A stretch of 64,000 nucleotides of DNA, from NCBI RefSeq assembly GCF_903772925.1, contig NZ_LR812090.1:282593-346592 (forward strand), given 5' to 3'. The translations under genes were made by a program, and so were the position numbers. The DNA is from Alteromonas macleodii (GTDB lineage: Bacteria > Pseudomonadota > Gammaproteobacteria > Enterobacterales > Alteromonadaceae). Below, piece by piece: positions 17,205 to 27,650 of this stretch. Position 1 is the stretch's first letter; each line of letters opens with the position of its first letter. Below the pieces are notes generated by a model. It was not told the DNA's origin, ran no database searches, and saw only the letters and a list, made by a program, of their open reading frames with translations.

Positions 17205-17570
17205 ATGAGCAAACATATTTTAGTTGTCGACGATTCAGTGTCGATTCGTCAAATGGTAGAGATGACATTAAAGGGCGCCGGATATACCGTCACCACAGCA
17301 CAAGACGGTCAAGAAGCGCTGGATAAATGTAAGGGGCAGCAATTTAACTTTGTACTCACTGATCAAAACATGCCTCGTATGGATGGCCTTACGCTTATTA
17401 AAAATTTGCGTGGTTTAGGGGCCTACAGCAGAACCCCAATTGTCATGCTTACCACAGAAGCGGGCGACGATATGAAAGCGAAAGGTAAAGCTGCGGGAGC
17501 AACTGGCTGGATGGTAAAACCTTTCGATCCAAACAAACTTCTTGACGTTACTAAGCGTGTCTTAGGTTAA
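17205..17570 (+). CDS. cheY: CheY-type response regulator (cluster 1)
   Basis: A 121-residue stand-alone receiver. The acidic pair is Asp9-Asp10, the phosphoacceptor is Asp53 in LTDQNMPRMDG, the switch threonines are in MLTTEAGDDM, and the conserved lysine is in MVKPFDPNK. It should take phosphate from the CheA encoded next and carry the output signal, whether to a flagellar motor or to another target. It is very close to the CheY of cluster 2, with differences mostly on the alpha3-alpha4 side. Confidence 0.94.
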   Translation: MSKHILVVDDSVSIRQMVEMTLKGAGYTVTTAQDGQEALDKCKGQQFNFVLTDQNMPRMDGLTLIKNLRGLGAYSRTPIVMLTTEAGDDMKAKGKAAGATGWMVKPFDPNKLLDVTKRVLG

Positions 17571-17608
17571 GCCTAACTTCTAATACCTTAAGTCTGGAAG
17601 GATTCAGA

Positions 17609-19789
17609 ATGAGCATCGATATTGAACAGTTCCATAGTGTGTTTTTCGACGAGAGCGACGAGCATCTCGACGATATGGAACAGCTATTGATGAGCTTAGA
17701 CGTCGAATCTCCTGATCCTGAAGAACTCAATAGTATTTTTCGAGCAGCCCATTCCATAAAGGGCGGTAGCGGTATTTTCGGCTTTGATGCGTTGATGAAC
17801 TTAACGCATGTGATGGAAAATTTACTCGACAAGGCTCGTAACAATGAACTTAGCGTCACAGCTGACATTGTAAATGTTCTTTTAGAAACTCTAGACGTTT
17901 TAAAAGACACCTTAAACGCCTACCGTGATGAAACTGAAATTCCACAAGAAGGCATCGATGAGCGCATAAAAATACTCAACGGTGTTATTAACGGGCAACC
18001 CACTGATGCTGAATCAGATGGCAACTATGGGTCAACTGAAGTAAGCGTAAACGCGCAAAATGAAAGTGAACATGATGATGGCTTCGGCTTCTTTGATGAT
18101 GAGCCTTCTGAGGCTAGTTCAGCTACTGACGACGGTTTTGGCTTTTTCGATGAAGAGCCTGTTCACAATCAATCTAGCGAAAGCAGCGAAGCAGACGATG
18201 ATGGCTTTGGATTTTTTGATGACGTATCTGATAACCGCGATCTTCAAGAAAGCGAAACTACCCAATCGTCACCACAAGCTGATGAAGGTTTTGGGTTCTT
18301 TGATGATGAAGAAACCCAAAGTAACCTTGTCGAGTCTCAAGCGGAAAAATCAGAAGCCGGAAAAGCTGAAAGTGGTAACAAAGAGGAAGGCCAAGGCTTT
18401 GGCTTTTTCGAAGACGTACCTTCGGCTAGCCACATAAATACTGCAGTAAACACAACTAACGATCAGCAAAGGCAAAGCGCCAAGACCTCTCAAAACTCGG
18501 CAACAACATCTAACGGTGTTAAAGCACCACAAACTGGGGCTGGCTCTACGCATGCAACGGCTAAGAAGAAAACTAAACCTTCTACGAAAAAAAGCACCGC
18601 CCGAGAGTCGGCTTCAATTCGAGTAGATACCACGAAAATTGACGCTATGGTTAACTTGGTGGGCGAACTGGTTATCACCCAGTCAATGCTATCTATGATA
18701 GGCCAGGATGTTGATGGGCAAGTTGGAGAGCGGCTACAGCTAGCTATTGATGAGTTACAGCGCAACACCCGGGAAATTCAAGAGTCGGTCATGTCTATGC
18801 GCATGCTTCCGCTAACTGCAACTTTTAATCGCTTCCCCCGTTTAGTAAGAGACCTAGCAGGAAAGTTGGGTAAACAGGTTGAACTGGTACTTCAAGGTGG
18901 CAGTACGGAAATCGATAAAAGCCTAATTGAAAAGATTGTCGACCCGCTTACTCACTTAGTGCGCAATAGCATTGATCATGGCATCGAAATGCCAGAAAAG
19001 CGTACGGCTGCTGGCAAGCCGGAAAAGGGCACGGTTATCTTAAGTGCCGAGCAAAAGGGCGGCAGTATTATCATCAGTATTATTGACGATGGTGGTGGCC
19101 TTCATCGCGATAAAATTCTTGATAAAGCGCGAAGCAACGGGCTTGCCGTATCAGACGATATGCCTGACTCAGAAGTATGGCAGTTGATTTTCCAGCCTGG
19201 CTTCTCAACCGCCGAAGCTATTACCGATGTATCGGGCAGAGGGGTAGGAATGGATGTGGTGCGTCGCAATATCGAGTCAATTGGCGGACGCATTGATATT
19301 GAATCGAGCGCTGGAGAAGGCTCTGCTTTTTTCATTCACCTGCCGCTTACGCTTGCCATTGTCGACGGCATGTGTGTGTCAGTAGGTAAGCAAATCTTTG
19401 TTGTTCCTCTTTTAAATATTATTGAATCTTTCCAGCCCACAAAGCAGCAGCTTAAAACCTTGGGTAACGACACCGTACTTTACATCCGAGACCAATATTG
19501 GCCTTTAGTGCCTCTTTACGACTTTATGGAAGTAGAGGATGCCGCACTTTCTCCAACAGAGGGCATTGTGGTGTTACTTGAAAGCAGTAAAAAGCGCTTT
19601 GGTATTTTGGTTGATGCACTAGTGGGCCAGCAGCAGGTGGTCATTAAAAGTTTAGAGGAACACTACCGTAAAGTGGCTGGAATAGCGGGGGCAACCATTA
19701 TGGGTGACGGAAAAGTCGCACTTATCATTGATGCAGACTCCATCGCTACAACCTACACCTCCAGCCAAATAGAGGAGTTACTTTCATGA
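17609..19789 (+). CDS. cheA: Chemotaxis histidine kinase CheA (cluster 1)
   Basis: A 726-residue kinase. Residues 1-105 form the Hpt domain, with His48 in [20 protein letters not shown] long acidic linker (about 140-330) replaces a recognisable P2 domain and carries five copies of a GFGFF motif flanked by Asp/Glu. Dimerisation helices start at [19 protein letters not shown], and the ATPase has [17 protein letters not shown] and [13 protein letters not shown]. The C-terminal CheW-like domain includes [16 protein letters not shown]. Its TGA overlaps the cheW ATG (ATGA), so the two are translationally coupled. The GFGFF repeats may dock CheY or CheB; that is inference. Confidence 0.94.
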   Translation: MSIDIEQFHSVFFDESDEHLDDMEQLLMSLDVESPDPEELNSIFRAAHSIKGGSGIFGFDALMNLTHVMENLLDKARNNELSVTADIVNVLLETLDVLKDTLNAYRDETEIPQEGIDERIKILNGVINGQPTDAESDGNYGSTEVSVNAQNESEHDDGFGFFDDEPSEASSATDDGFGFFDEEPVHNQSSESSEADDDGFGFFDDVSDNRDLQESETTQSSPQADEGFGFFDDEETQSNLVESQAEKSEAGKAESGNKEEGQGFGFFEDVPSASHINTAVNTTNDQQRQSAKTSQNSATTSNGVKAPQTGAGSTHATAKKKTKPSTKKSTARESASIRVDTTKIDAMVNLVGELVITQSMLSMIGQDVDGQVGERLQLAIDELQRNTREIQESVMSMRMLPLTATFNRFPRLVRDLAGKLGKQVELVLQGGSTEIDKSLIEKIVDPLTHLVRNSIDHGIEMPEKRTAAGKPEKGTVILSAEQKGGSIIISIIDDGGGLHRDKILDKARSNGLAVSDDMPDSEVWQLIFQPGFSTAEAITDVSGRGVGMDVVRRNIESIGGRIDIESSAGEGSAFFIHLPLTLAIVDGMCVSVGKQIFVVPLLNIIESFQPTKQQLKTLGNDTVLYIRDQYWPLVPLYDFMEVEDAALSPTEGIVVLLESSKKRFGILVDALVGQQQVVIKSLEEHYRKVAGIAGATIMGDGKVALIIDADSIATTYTSSQIEELLS

Positions 19790-20289
19790 GTGAAACTGCC
19801 TTGCATCAAGCGGTTACTGGCGGACAAGACAAAGAATACTTAAGTTTCGTGCTTGGCGATGAGCATTACGCCTTGGACATAACAACAGTGAAGGAAATCA
19901 GAGGATACGAACAAGTTACCAAAATTGCGAATGCGCCAGCGTTTATAAAAGGCGTAATTAATTTACGTGGTGACATAGTTCCTATCGTGGATTTGCGTAT
20001 TAAGTTTAACGTAGGCGAGGCCACATATAACGACTTCACAATAGTGATAATGCTGAACATTCAAGAGCGCATTGTTGGCATCGTGGTAGATGGTGTATCC
20101 GATGTTATTCGCTTGTCTGAAGAGCAAGTACTTCCGCCACCAGAGTTTGGCGTAGCCTTTGACAGCAGATATCTACACGGCTTAGCCGATGTGGATGAAA
20201 ACATGGTCATTCTGGTGAACATTGAGAGCTTAATAACCAGCGAGGAGCTGGGTTTAGTTGCACCTGATAGCGTTAACGACGACGCGTAG
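19786..20289 (+). CDS. cheW: CheW coupling protein (cluster 1)
   Basis: A 167-residue scaffold that links receptors to CheA. It has the CheW fold segments [38 protein letters not shown] and [13 protein letters not shown]. It overlaps cheA by 4 bases. The cluster 2 copy is nearly the same through the middle and differs mainly at the two ends, so the CheW pair may be interchangeable between clusters. Confidence 0.95.
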   Translation: MSETALHQAVTGGQDKEYLSFVLGDEHYALDITTVKEIRGYEQVTKIANAPAFIKGVINLRGDIVPIVDLRIKFNVGEATYNDFTIVIMLNIQERIVGIVVDGVSDVIRLSEEQVLPPPEFGVAFDSRYLHGLADVDENMVILVNIESLITSEELGLVAPDSVNDDA

Positions 20290-20340
20290 TTACAAGGTCC
20301 TTCACTAAACGGAAACACCTGACATTGGGAAATATTAGTT

Positions 20341-23244
20341 ATGGGCGTATTTAATTTTCTTAACGGCGAAGAATTAAAAATAGCGAAGCACGACGCGCTA
20401 TTAAAGTCGAATATTTTAAAGGCGAGTGCTTCAAACTTGTTGGTTATCGACAAGTCTGGGGTTATTCATTACTGCACACCGGCATTCCTGCATATGGTAA
20501 AAGCCTACTCTAAAGACTTTTCTGTCGGCGGTGGCGAATCCACATTATCAGGAAAGCACATTGACGATATTACAGTCAGTGCAAGCACAGCAGAAAATCC
20601 GTCTTATTTACTCACCCATTCTACAGGTGGTAACAAGCAGCTTGTTTCACTTGCTGAACATAGCTTTTGTGTAAGTACATCTGCAATAACAGCGGACGAA
20701 AACGGCACTCAGCTTTTCGTTAATGAATGGCAGGACAACACAGAAAATAAACGTAACAAAGGCATGGTCGATGCCATTATGCGAAGCCAAGCTGTGATCT
20801 CCTTTACTACAGATGGGGAAATATTATCGGCTAACGACAACTTTCTATCCGCCATGGGTTATAGCGAGGCTGAAGTAGTAGGAAAGCACCATCGTATTTT
20901 TGTAGATAGTGACTACGCACAAAGCGATGAGTACAAAGCGTTTTGGACAAAGCTAAAAAGCGGAGACGTACACAGCGGTGAGTTTTGCAGAATCAATAAA
21001 CAAGGCGAAGAGGTATGGATCCAAGCTACCTATAACCCTGTGTTTGACGACAACGGCGAGGTGGATTACATCATTAAATTTGCCTCTGACATTACTGCAC
21101 AAAAACAGAAAAATGCAGATTTTGAAGGGCAAATTACCGCCATTAACAAATCTCAAGCCGTAATCGAGTTCGACCTAGAGGGAAATATTTTAAACGCCAA
21201 CGAAAATTTCCTTGCCGCAATGGGCTATAGCTTGTCAGAAATTAAAGGGCAGCATCACAGTATGTTTGTCGACCCAAGGTATAAGCTAAGTGCAGAATAC
21301 GCTGCTTTTTGGCAGAGTTTAAAAGCAGGAGAGCATACCGAGGGTGAATACAAACGCATTGCCAAAGGCGGCAAAGAGATATGGATCCGTGCGTCTTACA
21401 ACCCCATTTTTGATAGTACTGGCATGCCATTTAAAGTAGTTAAATTTGCCACCGACGTAACGCAAGATAAGCTAAGAAACGCGTATTTCGAAGGGCAAAT
21501 TAACGCGATTAGTAAATCTCAGGCGGTCATCGAGTTTGATGTAGATGGCAATATCATTACCGCTAATGACAACTTCCTCAACACTATGGGTTACCGCCTA
21601 GACGAAATTAAAGGTAAGCATCATCAGTTATTTGTAGATGAAGAAAACAGACAAACAGAATCGTACCAGCGTTTTTGGTCTGAACTTAAAGAAGGCAAAT
21701 TCTTCTCTGGCGAATTTAAGCGAGTAAGCAAGTCAGGTAATAGCGTATGGATCCAAGCTTCTTATAACCCAATAGAAGACATGAACGGTAACCCGTTCAG
21801 AGTAGTTAAATACGCAACCAACATCACTGAAGACAAGTTGAAAAACGCCTACTTTGAAGGTCAGTTGAACGCCATAAGTAAGTCTCAGGCTGTCATTGAA
21901 TTTGACCTTGAAGGCGTAATCTTAAACGCGAACAGCAACTTTTTAGCCGCGATGGGCTATACCCTTGACGAAGTAAAAGGTAAGCACCACAGTATTTTTG
22001 TAGATCCTGCCTTTAAAAATAGCCCCGAATACGCAGCCTTCTGGGAGCAATTGCGTCAAGGGGTTTATGCCAGCGGCGAGTATAAGCGTTTCGACAAATC
22101 AGGAAAGCCAGTTTATATCCAAGCCTCTTACAACCCCATCTTAGACCAAAACGGCAAGCCGTTTAGAGTAGTGAAATACGCGACAGATGTTACAGGTAGA
22201 ACCTTAGCAGTAGAAAGCATCAAATCTATTATGGCGAGCTTAACAGAAGGCGATTTATTGAAAACAATAGATGAGCCACTAGATGGTGATTTCAAAGTAC
22301 TGGGTGAATCCATCAATCACTTTATTGGCGAACTACGCGACACCATAGTGAAAATTCACACTGCTGTTGAAACCATCGATACTGCTTCAAACGAGATAGC
22401 CACGGGTAACGCCGACCTGTCTAGCCGTACCGAGCAGCAGGCTTCAAGCTTAGAAGAAACTGCCTCAGCCATGGAAGAACTAACGGGAACGGTGAAGCTA
22501 AATGCAGAGAATGCTGACCAAGCAAAAGGGTTGGCAAGTCAGGCGTCTGATGTAGCATCTGAGGGCGGCAAAGTTATTGAACAAGTGGTGCATACCATGG
22601 GTGAAATTAATGACTCAGCCCAGCGTATTTCCGACATTATCGGCGTAATTGATGGCATTGCCTTCCAAACAAACATACTTGCACTAAACGCAGCCGTTGA
22701 AGCGGCAAGAGCGGGAGAACAAGGACGCGGATTTGCAGTTGTTGCCTCCGAAGTAAGAACGTTGGCCCAGCGCTCTGCAGAGGCGGCAAAAGACATTAAG
22801 GCGCTAATTTCAGCATCGGTGGAAAAAATTGGCGATGGCAATGTATTGGTGAATAAGTCTGGTGAAACCATGGCCAATATCGTCACTGCCATAAAGCGTG
22901 TTAACGACATTATGTCTGAAATTGCTGCTGCCTCATCGGAGCAAGCCACAGGCATTCAGGAAGTGAGCAATGCGGTGGTTCAAATGGACGAAATGACCCA
23001 ACAAAATGCTGCCTTAGTTGAACAGGCAGCGGCAGCCGCTGACAGTATGCGACAGCAGTCGGGTGAACTCGCGCAGCGGGTATCTGTTTTCAAAGTAGGA
23101 AATAGTCGAAAGCCCGAACAGACCTCTGAGGTGCGCTCGTTAAATGGTAGCAGTGGGTTACCTAAAGAGCGCGAAGTGCCAAAGCAGCGAATAAAAGCGC
23201 TGAATCCAGCTGCGCCTGATGCGTCGGATTGGGAGGCATTTTAG
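20341..23244 (+). CDS. Soluble chemoreceptor with four tandem PAS domains (cluster 1)
   Basis: A 967-residue MCP with no membrane segment. A degenerate N-terminal PAS-like unit (about 1-130) is followed by four PAS/PAC modules of about 122 residues, each with SQAVIxF, a GKHH/GQHH motif, W(I)QA-YNP and a FATD(I/V)T end. Then come a HAMP-like segment and a long signalling domain with [20 protein letters not shown]. It ends DASDWEAF, close to the NWETF pentapeptide that tethers CheR and CheB in enteric receptors. The cytosolic location and PAS sensing suggest an internal cue such as redox or a small ligand. It lies between cheW and cheR. Confidence 0.92.
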   Translation: MGVFNFLNGEELKIAKHDALLKSNILKASASNLLVIDKSGVIHYCTPAFLHMVKAYSKDFSVGGGESTLSGKHIDDITVSASTAENPSYLLTHSTGGNKQLVSLAEHSFCVSTSAITADENGTQLFVNEWQDNTENKRNKGMVDAIMRSQAVISFTTDGEILSANDNFLSAMGYSEAEVVGKHHRIFVDSDYAQSDEYKAFWTKLKSGDVHSGEFCRINKQGEEVWIQATYNPVFDDNGEVDYIIKFASDITAQKQKNADFEGQITAINKSQAVIEFDLEGNILNANENFLAAMGYSLSEIKGQHHSMFVDPRYKLSAEYAAFWQSLKAGEHTEGEYKRIAKGGKEIWIRASYNPIFDSTGMPFKVVKFATDVTQDKLRNAYFEGQINAISKSQAVIEFDVDGNIITANDNFLNTMGYRLDEIKGKHHQLFVDEENRQTESYQRFWSELKEGKFFSGEFKRVSKSGNSVWIQASYNPIEDMNGNPFRVVKYATNITEDKLKNAYFEGQLNAISKSQAVIEFDLEGVILNANSNFLAAMGYTLDEVKGKHHSIFVDPAFKNSPEYAAFWEQLRQGVYASGEYKRFDKSGKPVYIQASYNPILDQNGKPFRVVKYATDVTGRTLAVESIKSIMASLTEGDLLKTIDEPLDGDFKVLGESINHFIGELRDTIVKIHTAVETIDTASNEIATGNADLSSRTEQQASSLEETASAMEELTGTVKLNAENADQAKGLASQASDVASEGGKVIEQVVHTMGEINDSAQRISDIIGVIDGIAFQTNILALNAAVEAARAGEQGRGFAVVASEVRTLAQRSAEAAKDIKALISASVEKIGDGNVLVNKSGETMANIVTAIKRVNDIMSEIAAASSEQATGIQEVSNAVVQMDEMTQQNAALVEQAAAAADSMRQQSGELAQRVSVFKVGNSRKPEQTSEVRSLNGSSGLPKEREVPKQRIKALNPAAPDASDWEAF

Positions 23245-23247
23245 TGT

Positions 23248-24078
23248 ATGACGGCCATACCAAGCACGGACGCGCAAAGGGAGTTTTCATATAGCCGAAG
23301 AGATTTCGAGCGGGTAAAAGGTCTGCTTTTTAAACAAGCAGGTATTAACCTAGCCGACTCGAAAGACGCGATGGTTTATAGCCGCCTTGCGAGGCGGCTG
23401 CGCACGCTCGAAATAAATAGCTTTAAAGAATACTTAGCTTATGTTGGAAGCAATGACGATGAAATGGAGCACTTCATCAATGCGCTTACCACCAACCTGA
23501 CTGCGTTTTTCAGGGAGCCACATCACTTTGAAGCGCTAGCAAATTTTCTTCGAAAGCGACCGCAAACTAAACGTATTTGGTGTGCTGCGAGCAGCACGGG
23601 TGAAGAGCCTTACAGTATTGCGATGACGGTGGCGTCTGTGTTTGGCACCTTTACGCCCAACGTACAAATACTTGCCACAGACATTGATAGTAAAGTGTTG
23701 CAGAAGGCCCGCCAAGGCGTTTATGCCCAAAATAGTATTAGTCAGCTTTCTTACGATTATAAAACCCAATTCTTCTACAAAGGTAAAGGTTCGCAAACCG
23801 GAAGAGTAAGGGTGGTAGATGAGCTACGTAAAATGGTGCAGTTCGAACCACTCAATTTAATGTCGCCAAACTGGTGTTTAGATGCGCCGATAGACGTAAT
23901 TTTTTGCCGCAACGTTATGATTTACTTTGACCGTCCTACGCAGCGTAAAATTTTAGCGCGTATGGTGAAGTTAATGTGTAGTGACGGCATGTACGTAGCA
24001 GGGCACTCTGAAAATTTCACTATGTACCCTGAACTGGTGGCGCCCATGGGGAAAACCGTTTATCGACCCGTTGTTTAA
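23248..24078 (+). CDS. cheR: Chemoreceptor methyltransferase CheR (cluster 1)
   Basis: A 276-residue SAM-dependent enzyme that methylates glutamates on MCPs. The N-terminal helical domain contains VYSRLARRLR. The methyltransferase domain has LTTNLTAFFREPHHF, the SAM loop CAASSTGEEPYSIAM, ILATDIDSKVL and CRNVMIYFD. Its ATG comes 3 bases after the receptor stop codon. The adjacent receptor ends in a DWEAF tail, so CheR probably docks there. Confidence 0.94.
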   Translation: MTAIPSTDAQREFSYSRRDFERVKGLLFKQAGINLADSKDAMVYSRLARRLRTLEINSFKEYLAYVGSNDDEMEHFINALTTNLTAFFREPHHFEALANFLRKRPQTKRIWCAASSTGEEPYSIAMTVASVFGTFTPNVQILATDIDSKVLQKARQGVYAQNSISQLSYDYKTQFFYKGKGSQTGRVRVVDELRKMVQFEPLNLMSPNWCLDAPIDVIFCRNVMIYFDRPTQRKILARMVKLMCSDGMYVAGHSENFTMYPELVAPMGKTVYRPVV

Positions 24079-24092
24079 AGGGAACTTGTAGT

Positions 24093-24722
24093 ATGAGTCA
24101 GGATGAAAACCCCATACGTTATTTTGATAATCGCCTTCAAAAAGAAGCGGTGAAGCTCCTGCCGGGGCAATACTATGCTACTGCCGCAGACAAAGCTTTG
24201 GTAACTATCCTTGGTTCGTGTGTTGCGGCGTGCATTTTCGATCAAGAAAAGAAAATTGGGGGCATGAACCACTTCATGTTGCCCGATCTCAACTTTACTA
24301 CCAATCTCGACGCCTGCTTAGCCACAAAGTACGGCGTGCACGCTATGAATATGCTGATAGACCAACTCGTGCATTTAGGCGCGCGTCGTAACAAGCTGGT
24401 GGCTAAAGCATTTGGCGGCGGAAAAGTCTTACCAGGGTTTGTGCAACAAGACATTGGGCGAGTAAATGCAGAGTTTGTTTTAGAGTATTTAGATAATGCA
24501 AATATTCCCCTTGTTAGCAGTGATTTGATGTCTACCTATGCTCGAAAAATTTACTATTTTCCGGCAGACGGAAAAGTGTATATGAAGCGAATTCGCGAGT
24601 TCAATAATGCCACGCTTTACGAGCGTGAATCTACGCATCGTGTTCTACTTTCTGAGCAAGCGAAGACGGGTGTTATTTCATTTTCGGAACAATCACATGC
24701 CTATAAAAGTTCTCGTCGTTGA
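24093..24722 (+). CDS. cheD: Chemoreceptor glutamine deamidase CheD (cluster 1)
   Basis: A 209-residue enzyme that deamidates receptor glutamines to create methylation sites. The catalytic Cys is in VTILGSCVAACIFD and the His in GGMNHFMLP; KAFGGGKVLPGF is another family signature. It follows cheR by 14 bases, and its 3' end overlaps cheB by 26 bases. In the cluster 2 paralogue the overlap is lost. Confidence 0.93.
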   Translation: MSQDENPIRYFDNRLQKEAVKLLPGQYYATAADKALVTILGSCVAACIFDQEKKIGGMNHFMLPDLNFTTNLDACLATKYGVHAMNMLIDQLVHLGARRNKLVAKAFGGGKVLPGFVQQDIGRVNAEFVLEYLDNANIPLVSSDLMSTYARKIYYFPADGKVYMKRIREFNNATLYERESTHRVLLSEQAKTGVISFSEQSHAYKSSRR

Positions 24723-25743
24723 CGACTCTGCCTTAATAAGACAAATTTTGTCAGAAATCGTCGCTAAAGCGCCAGGGTTATCATTAGTTGGCGCAGCACC
24801 CGATGCCTACGTAGCCAAACGGATGGTACAAGAGTTTAGGCCCGATGTTATTACCCTAGACATTGAAATGCCGAAGGTAGATGGGCTTCGCTTTTTAGAA
24901 GTGATGATGAAGGCGATGCCAACCCCAGTGGTAATGATTTCCACGCTCACTGAACGAGGCGCCGATGCAACGTTGCGCGCCCTAGAATTGGGAGCGGTTG
25001 ATTTCATGGCAAAGCCAAAATTAGGTGTGGCGCAAGGTATGACCGAATATGCCGCAGTTATCGTTGAAAAGATAAAGGCAGCGGCCCACTCAAAGTTAAG
25101 CCATCCCACCGAAACTCGCTGTACTAAGCACGCTTCCATGCGCTATACCGGCACTGAAAAGCTTATTGGAATAGGCGCTTCAACTGGGGGAACCGAAGCG
25201 ATCAAAGATGTCATCATGCATTTTCCTCGCAATGCTCCAGCAACTATTATTTCCCAACATATGCCTCCGGGTTTTACCACCACCTATGCTAAGCGTCTTG
25301 ATAACCTTTGTGAAATAACGGTGCGAGAAGCGCAGGGGGGAGAGCGCTTATTGCCAGGCTTTGCCTATTTAGCACCAGGTAATAAACATTTAAAAGTAGA
25401 GAGAAGTGGTGCCGATTATCGCTTGAGCCTTGATGATGGCCCTAAGGTATCAGGGCATAAGCCGTCGGTTGACGTCATGTTCGATTCACTTGCTGAGCAC
25501 GCAGGGGCAAATGCAGTGGGTGTATTGCTTACCGGAATGGGGCGCGACGGGGCAAAAGGTTTAAAGAATATGCACACTAAAGGCGCTGTCACCTTCTGCC
25601 AAGATGAAAAAACCTGTGTTGTATACGGCATGCCTAAAACCGCTGTAGAAATGAAAGCTGCAAGTTTCATAAAACCCTTAGAAGAAATTTCAGACGCTAT
25701 ACTTGATACACTCGAAGCATTAGGAGCGGGTAGTCGGCTTTAA
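24697..25743 (+). CDS. cheB: Chemoreceptor methylesterase/deamidase CheB (cluster 1)
   Basis: A 348-residue two-domain protein. The receiver has Asp9-Asp10 and phosphoacceptor Asp55 in ITLDIEMPKVDG. The esterase has Ser in GASTGGTEAIK, His in SQHMPPGFT and Asp in LLTGMGRDGAKG, a full triad. The start is set at the ATG at 24697 (MPIKVLVVDDSA), which matches the paralogue; the open frame extends 30 codons further upstream, inside cheD, without family similarity. It is the last gene of cluster 1. Confidence 0.94.
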   Translation: MPIKVLVVDDSALIRQILSEIVAKAPGLSLVGAAPDAYVAKRMVQEFRPDVITLDIEMPKVDGLRFLEVMMKAMPTPVVMISTLTERGADATLRALELGAVDFMAKPKLGVAQGMTEYAAVIVEKIKAAAHSKLSHPTETRCTKHASMRYTGTEKLIGIGASTGGTEAIKDVIMHFPRNAPATIISQHMPPGFTTTYAKRLDNLCEITVREAQGGERLLPGFAYLAPGNKHLKVERSGADYRLSLDDGPKVSGHKPSVDVMFDSLAEHAGANAVGVLLTGMGRDGAKGLKNMHTKGAVTFCQDEKTCVVYGMPKTAVEMKAASFIKPLEEISDAILDTLEALGAGSRL

Positions 25744-25969
25744 GTAGTTCTTATATCTTCTGGTGCTTTTACAAATCCTCCAAGTACTTTCCTTATTGTA
25801 GATTCCATAAGCGATGGGCGTACCCGTACCACTGCCTGTCGCAAATGTCACCAAAGTAACAAGTTAACAAAAATATTCAAAAGTATAATTGTTAGAGGTA
25901 AAAATTAGACCATAATTTGATCGTGTTTTGTACAGTTGTTAACGCGGTAGTTACAATCGAGGTGAAATC

Positions 25970-27181
25970 GTGGTCGCCATTGCAGCAAATTATTTGGATA
26001 ACTTTTTCTCTAGCAAGAGCAATGCTTTCGTTGTGGCGTTTTTAACGATGTTAGGGAGCTGGACTTTATCCTTTACGTCAGTATCGCATTTAGGACTCGT
26101 GCTTAGCTCCGCTTGTGTGGTTTTTCTGCTGTTCGTACTACTAAGAGTAACTAATTTAAGTCAGGCAACAGCAACGCCTAACGCTAACGATTCAACAGAG
26201 TACTACTCTCCTTCTCATGAGGCTTCGTTAGCTTCTGATTCAATCAGTATTGCAGTATCCGAAGCGAACAACATATTATCAGTCACCTCATCAAATATTA
26301 GTGACATTTTTTCAACCCAAAGCGATGCGGTGGCTACGTTAAGCGAATCCTTTATTTCTCTTCAATCCCTGCTTGGCCAGCAAGAAATTAGCATAAACAA
26401 TTTGCTAAAAGACGATGATAACAGTGACTGCGCTTACGCCGACAAAATGCGTTCATTCGCGTCAGACACCGATGCAACACTAACGCAATTTATCGCATCA
26501 ACTACCCAAATGACCGACTCTACAAGAGCGTTAGAAACTCAAGTTCAAACTATTCAGCAAGCCATGCCTACCGTGATTGAAGCGTTAAGCGGCATTGACG
26601 ATATTTCTTCACAAACCAACCTACTAGCGCTTAACGCAGCTATCGAAGCTGCGCGTGCTGGTGAAGCTGGTCGTGGATTTGCTGTTGTCGCAGACGAGGT
26701 CCGTGCGCTATCTACCCGTTCTACGCAGTTCAGTGACGTAATTAAAACCCAAATAGAAAATATCAAGTCGCTTATCGATAAACTAACGGAAACTGCTGAA
26801 GTCGTTGCGTCTCAGGACATTTCTCACGTGGTGAACGCAAAAGATGCGATTAGCGAACAGCTCAAAGGCATTATCAAAAAAGCAGAAGCTGATATACAGG
26901 GCGCAAGCGAGCTTGAAGCCATCAGGCAACAGCTTGCCGACTCCACAGCAGCCGCCATTCGCGGCCTTCAGTTTGGCGATATAAATGGCCAAAACCTCAC
27001 GTATACCCGAGAGACCATTGAATTCATTATTGAGCAGCTTTCACAGCTGTCCGCAGAAAGCGCAAGTCGTGTGCGAGAAAATCTAGAAAACTATCAACAC
27101 TCGCTTACTGAAAAAGGGCAAGCAGACCATAACCCAGTTTCTGCGACTTCTATGGATGCGGGTGATGTAGAGCTTTTTTAG
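25970..27181 (+). CDS. Membrane MCP-like protein with CheZ-like motif (che cluster 2)
   Basis: A 403-residue paralogue of the protein at 15964-17148. The GTG start is supported by GAGGTGAA just upstream. Hydrophobic segments lie in the first 65 residues with no sizeable outer loop. The divergent N-terminal 130 residues contrast with a highly conserved signalling tip ([20 protein letters not shown]). The CheZ-like [10 protein letters not shown] has Asp337 and Gln341, and the tail is [16 protein letters not shown]. The 20 bases coding FGDINGQ are the same in both copies. It begins the second chemosensory operon after a 226-base gap that should hold its promoter. Confidence 0.75.
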   Translation: MVAIAANYLDNFFSSKSNAFVVAFLTMLGSWTLSFTSVSHLGLVLSSACVVFLLFVLLRVTNLSQATATPNANDSTEYYSPSHEASLASDSISIAVSEANNILSVTSSNISDIFSTQSDAVATLSESFISLQSLLGQQEISINNLLKDDDNSDCAYADKMRSFASDTDATLTQFIASTTQMTDSTRALETQVQTIQQAMPTVIEALSGIDDISSQTNLLALNAAIEAARAGEAGRGFAVVADEVRALSTRSTQFSDVIKTQIENIKSLIDKLTETAEVVASQDISHVVNAKDAISEQLKGIIKKAEADIQGASELEAIRQQLADSTAAAIRGLQFGDINGQNLTYTRETIEFIIEQLSQLSAESASRVRENLENYQHSLTEKGQADHNPVSATSMDAGDVELF

Positions 27182-27246
27182 CGGTAACGAAAATCTCTAC
27201 AAAGCAAGGTAAGAGCAATTTTGACAATTCAAAAGGTGATTGAATT

Positions 27247-27612
27247 ATGAGCAAAAGCATATTGATTGTTGACGACTCTGTATCTATTCGTCAGATGGTT
27301 GAAATGACCCTCAAGTCAGCGAACTACAACGTAACTACGGCACAAGATGGGCAAGATGCGCTAGACAAGTGCCAGGGGGCTCGTTTCGACTTTGTACTGA
27401 CCGATCAGAACATGCCTCGCATGGATGGCTTAACGCTGGTTAAGTCTTTAAGAGAGTTATCTAATTTTCGTTCGACGCCAATTGTGATGCTTACCACAGA
27501 GGCTGGCGACGATATGAAGGCTAAAGGTAAGGCTGCCGGAGCCACAGGGTGGATGGTGAAACCTTTTGACCCGAACAAGCTGTTAGATGTGATGAAACGA
27601 GTGTTGGGCTAA
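27247..27612 (+). CDS. cheY: CheY-type response regulator (cluster 2)
   Basis: A 121-residue receiver with phosphoacceptor Asp53 in LTDQNMPRMDG and the lysine in MVKPFDPNK. It differs from the cluster 1 CheY mainly around residues 42-48 and 68-76 (RGLGAYSR there, RELSNFRS here), so the two could have different partners, although the CheA-facing parts are alike. There is no cheZ gene nearby. Confidence 0.94.
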   Translation: MSKSILIVDDSVSIRQMVEMTLKSANYNVTTAQDGQDALDKCQGARFDFVLTDQNMPRMDGLTLVKSLRELSNFRSTPIVMLTTEAGDDMKAKGKAAGATGWMVKPFDPNKLLDVMKRVLG

Positions 27613-27650
27613 TCGAACGTCGGTTTTAATAGGGCAAGTGGGAGTTAACC

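Noticed and set aside
20761..22200. Periodic near-repeats of about 366 bases, suggestive of a DNA repeat array
   Set aside because: They are explained by tandem PAS domains in the receptor protein; there is no CRISPR-like repeat or spacer structure.
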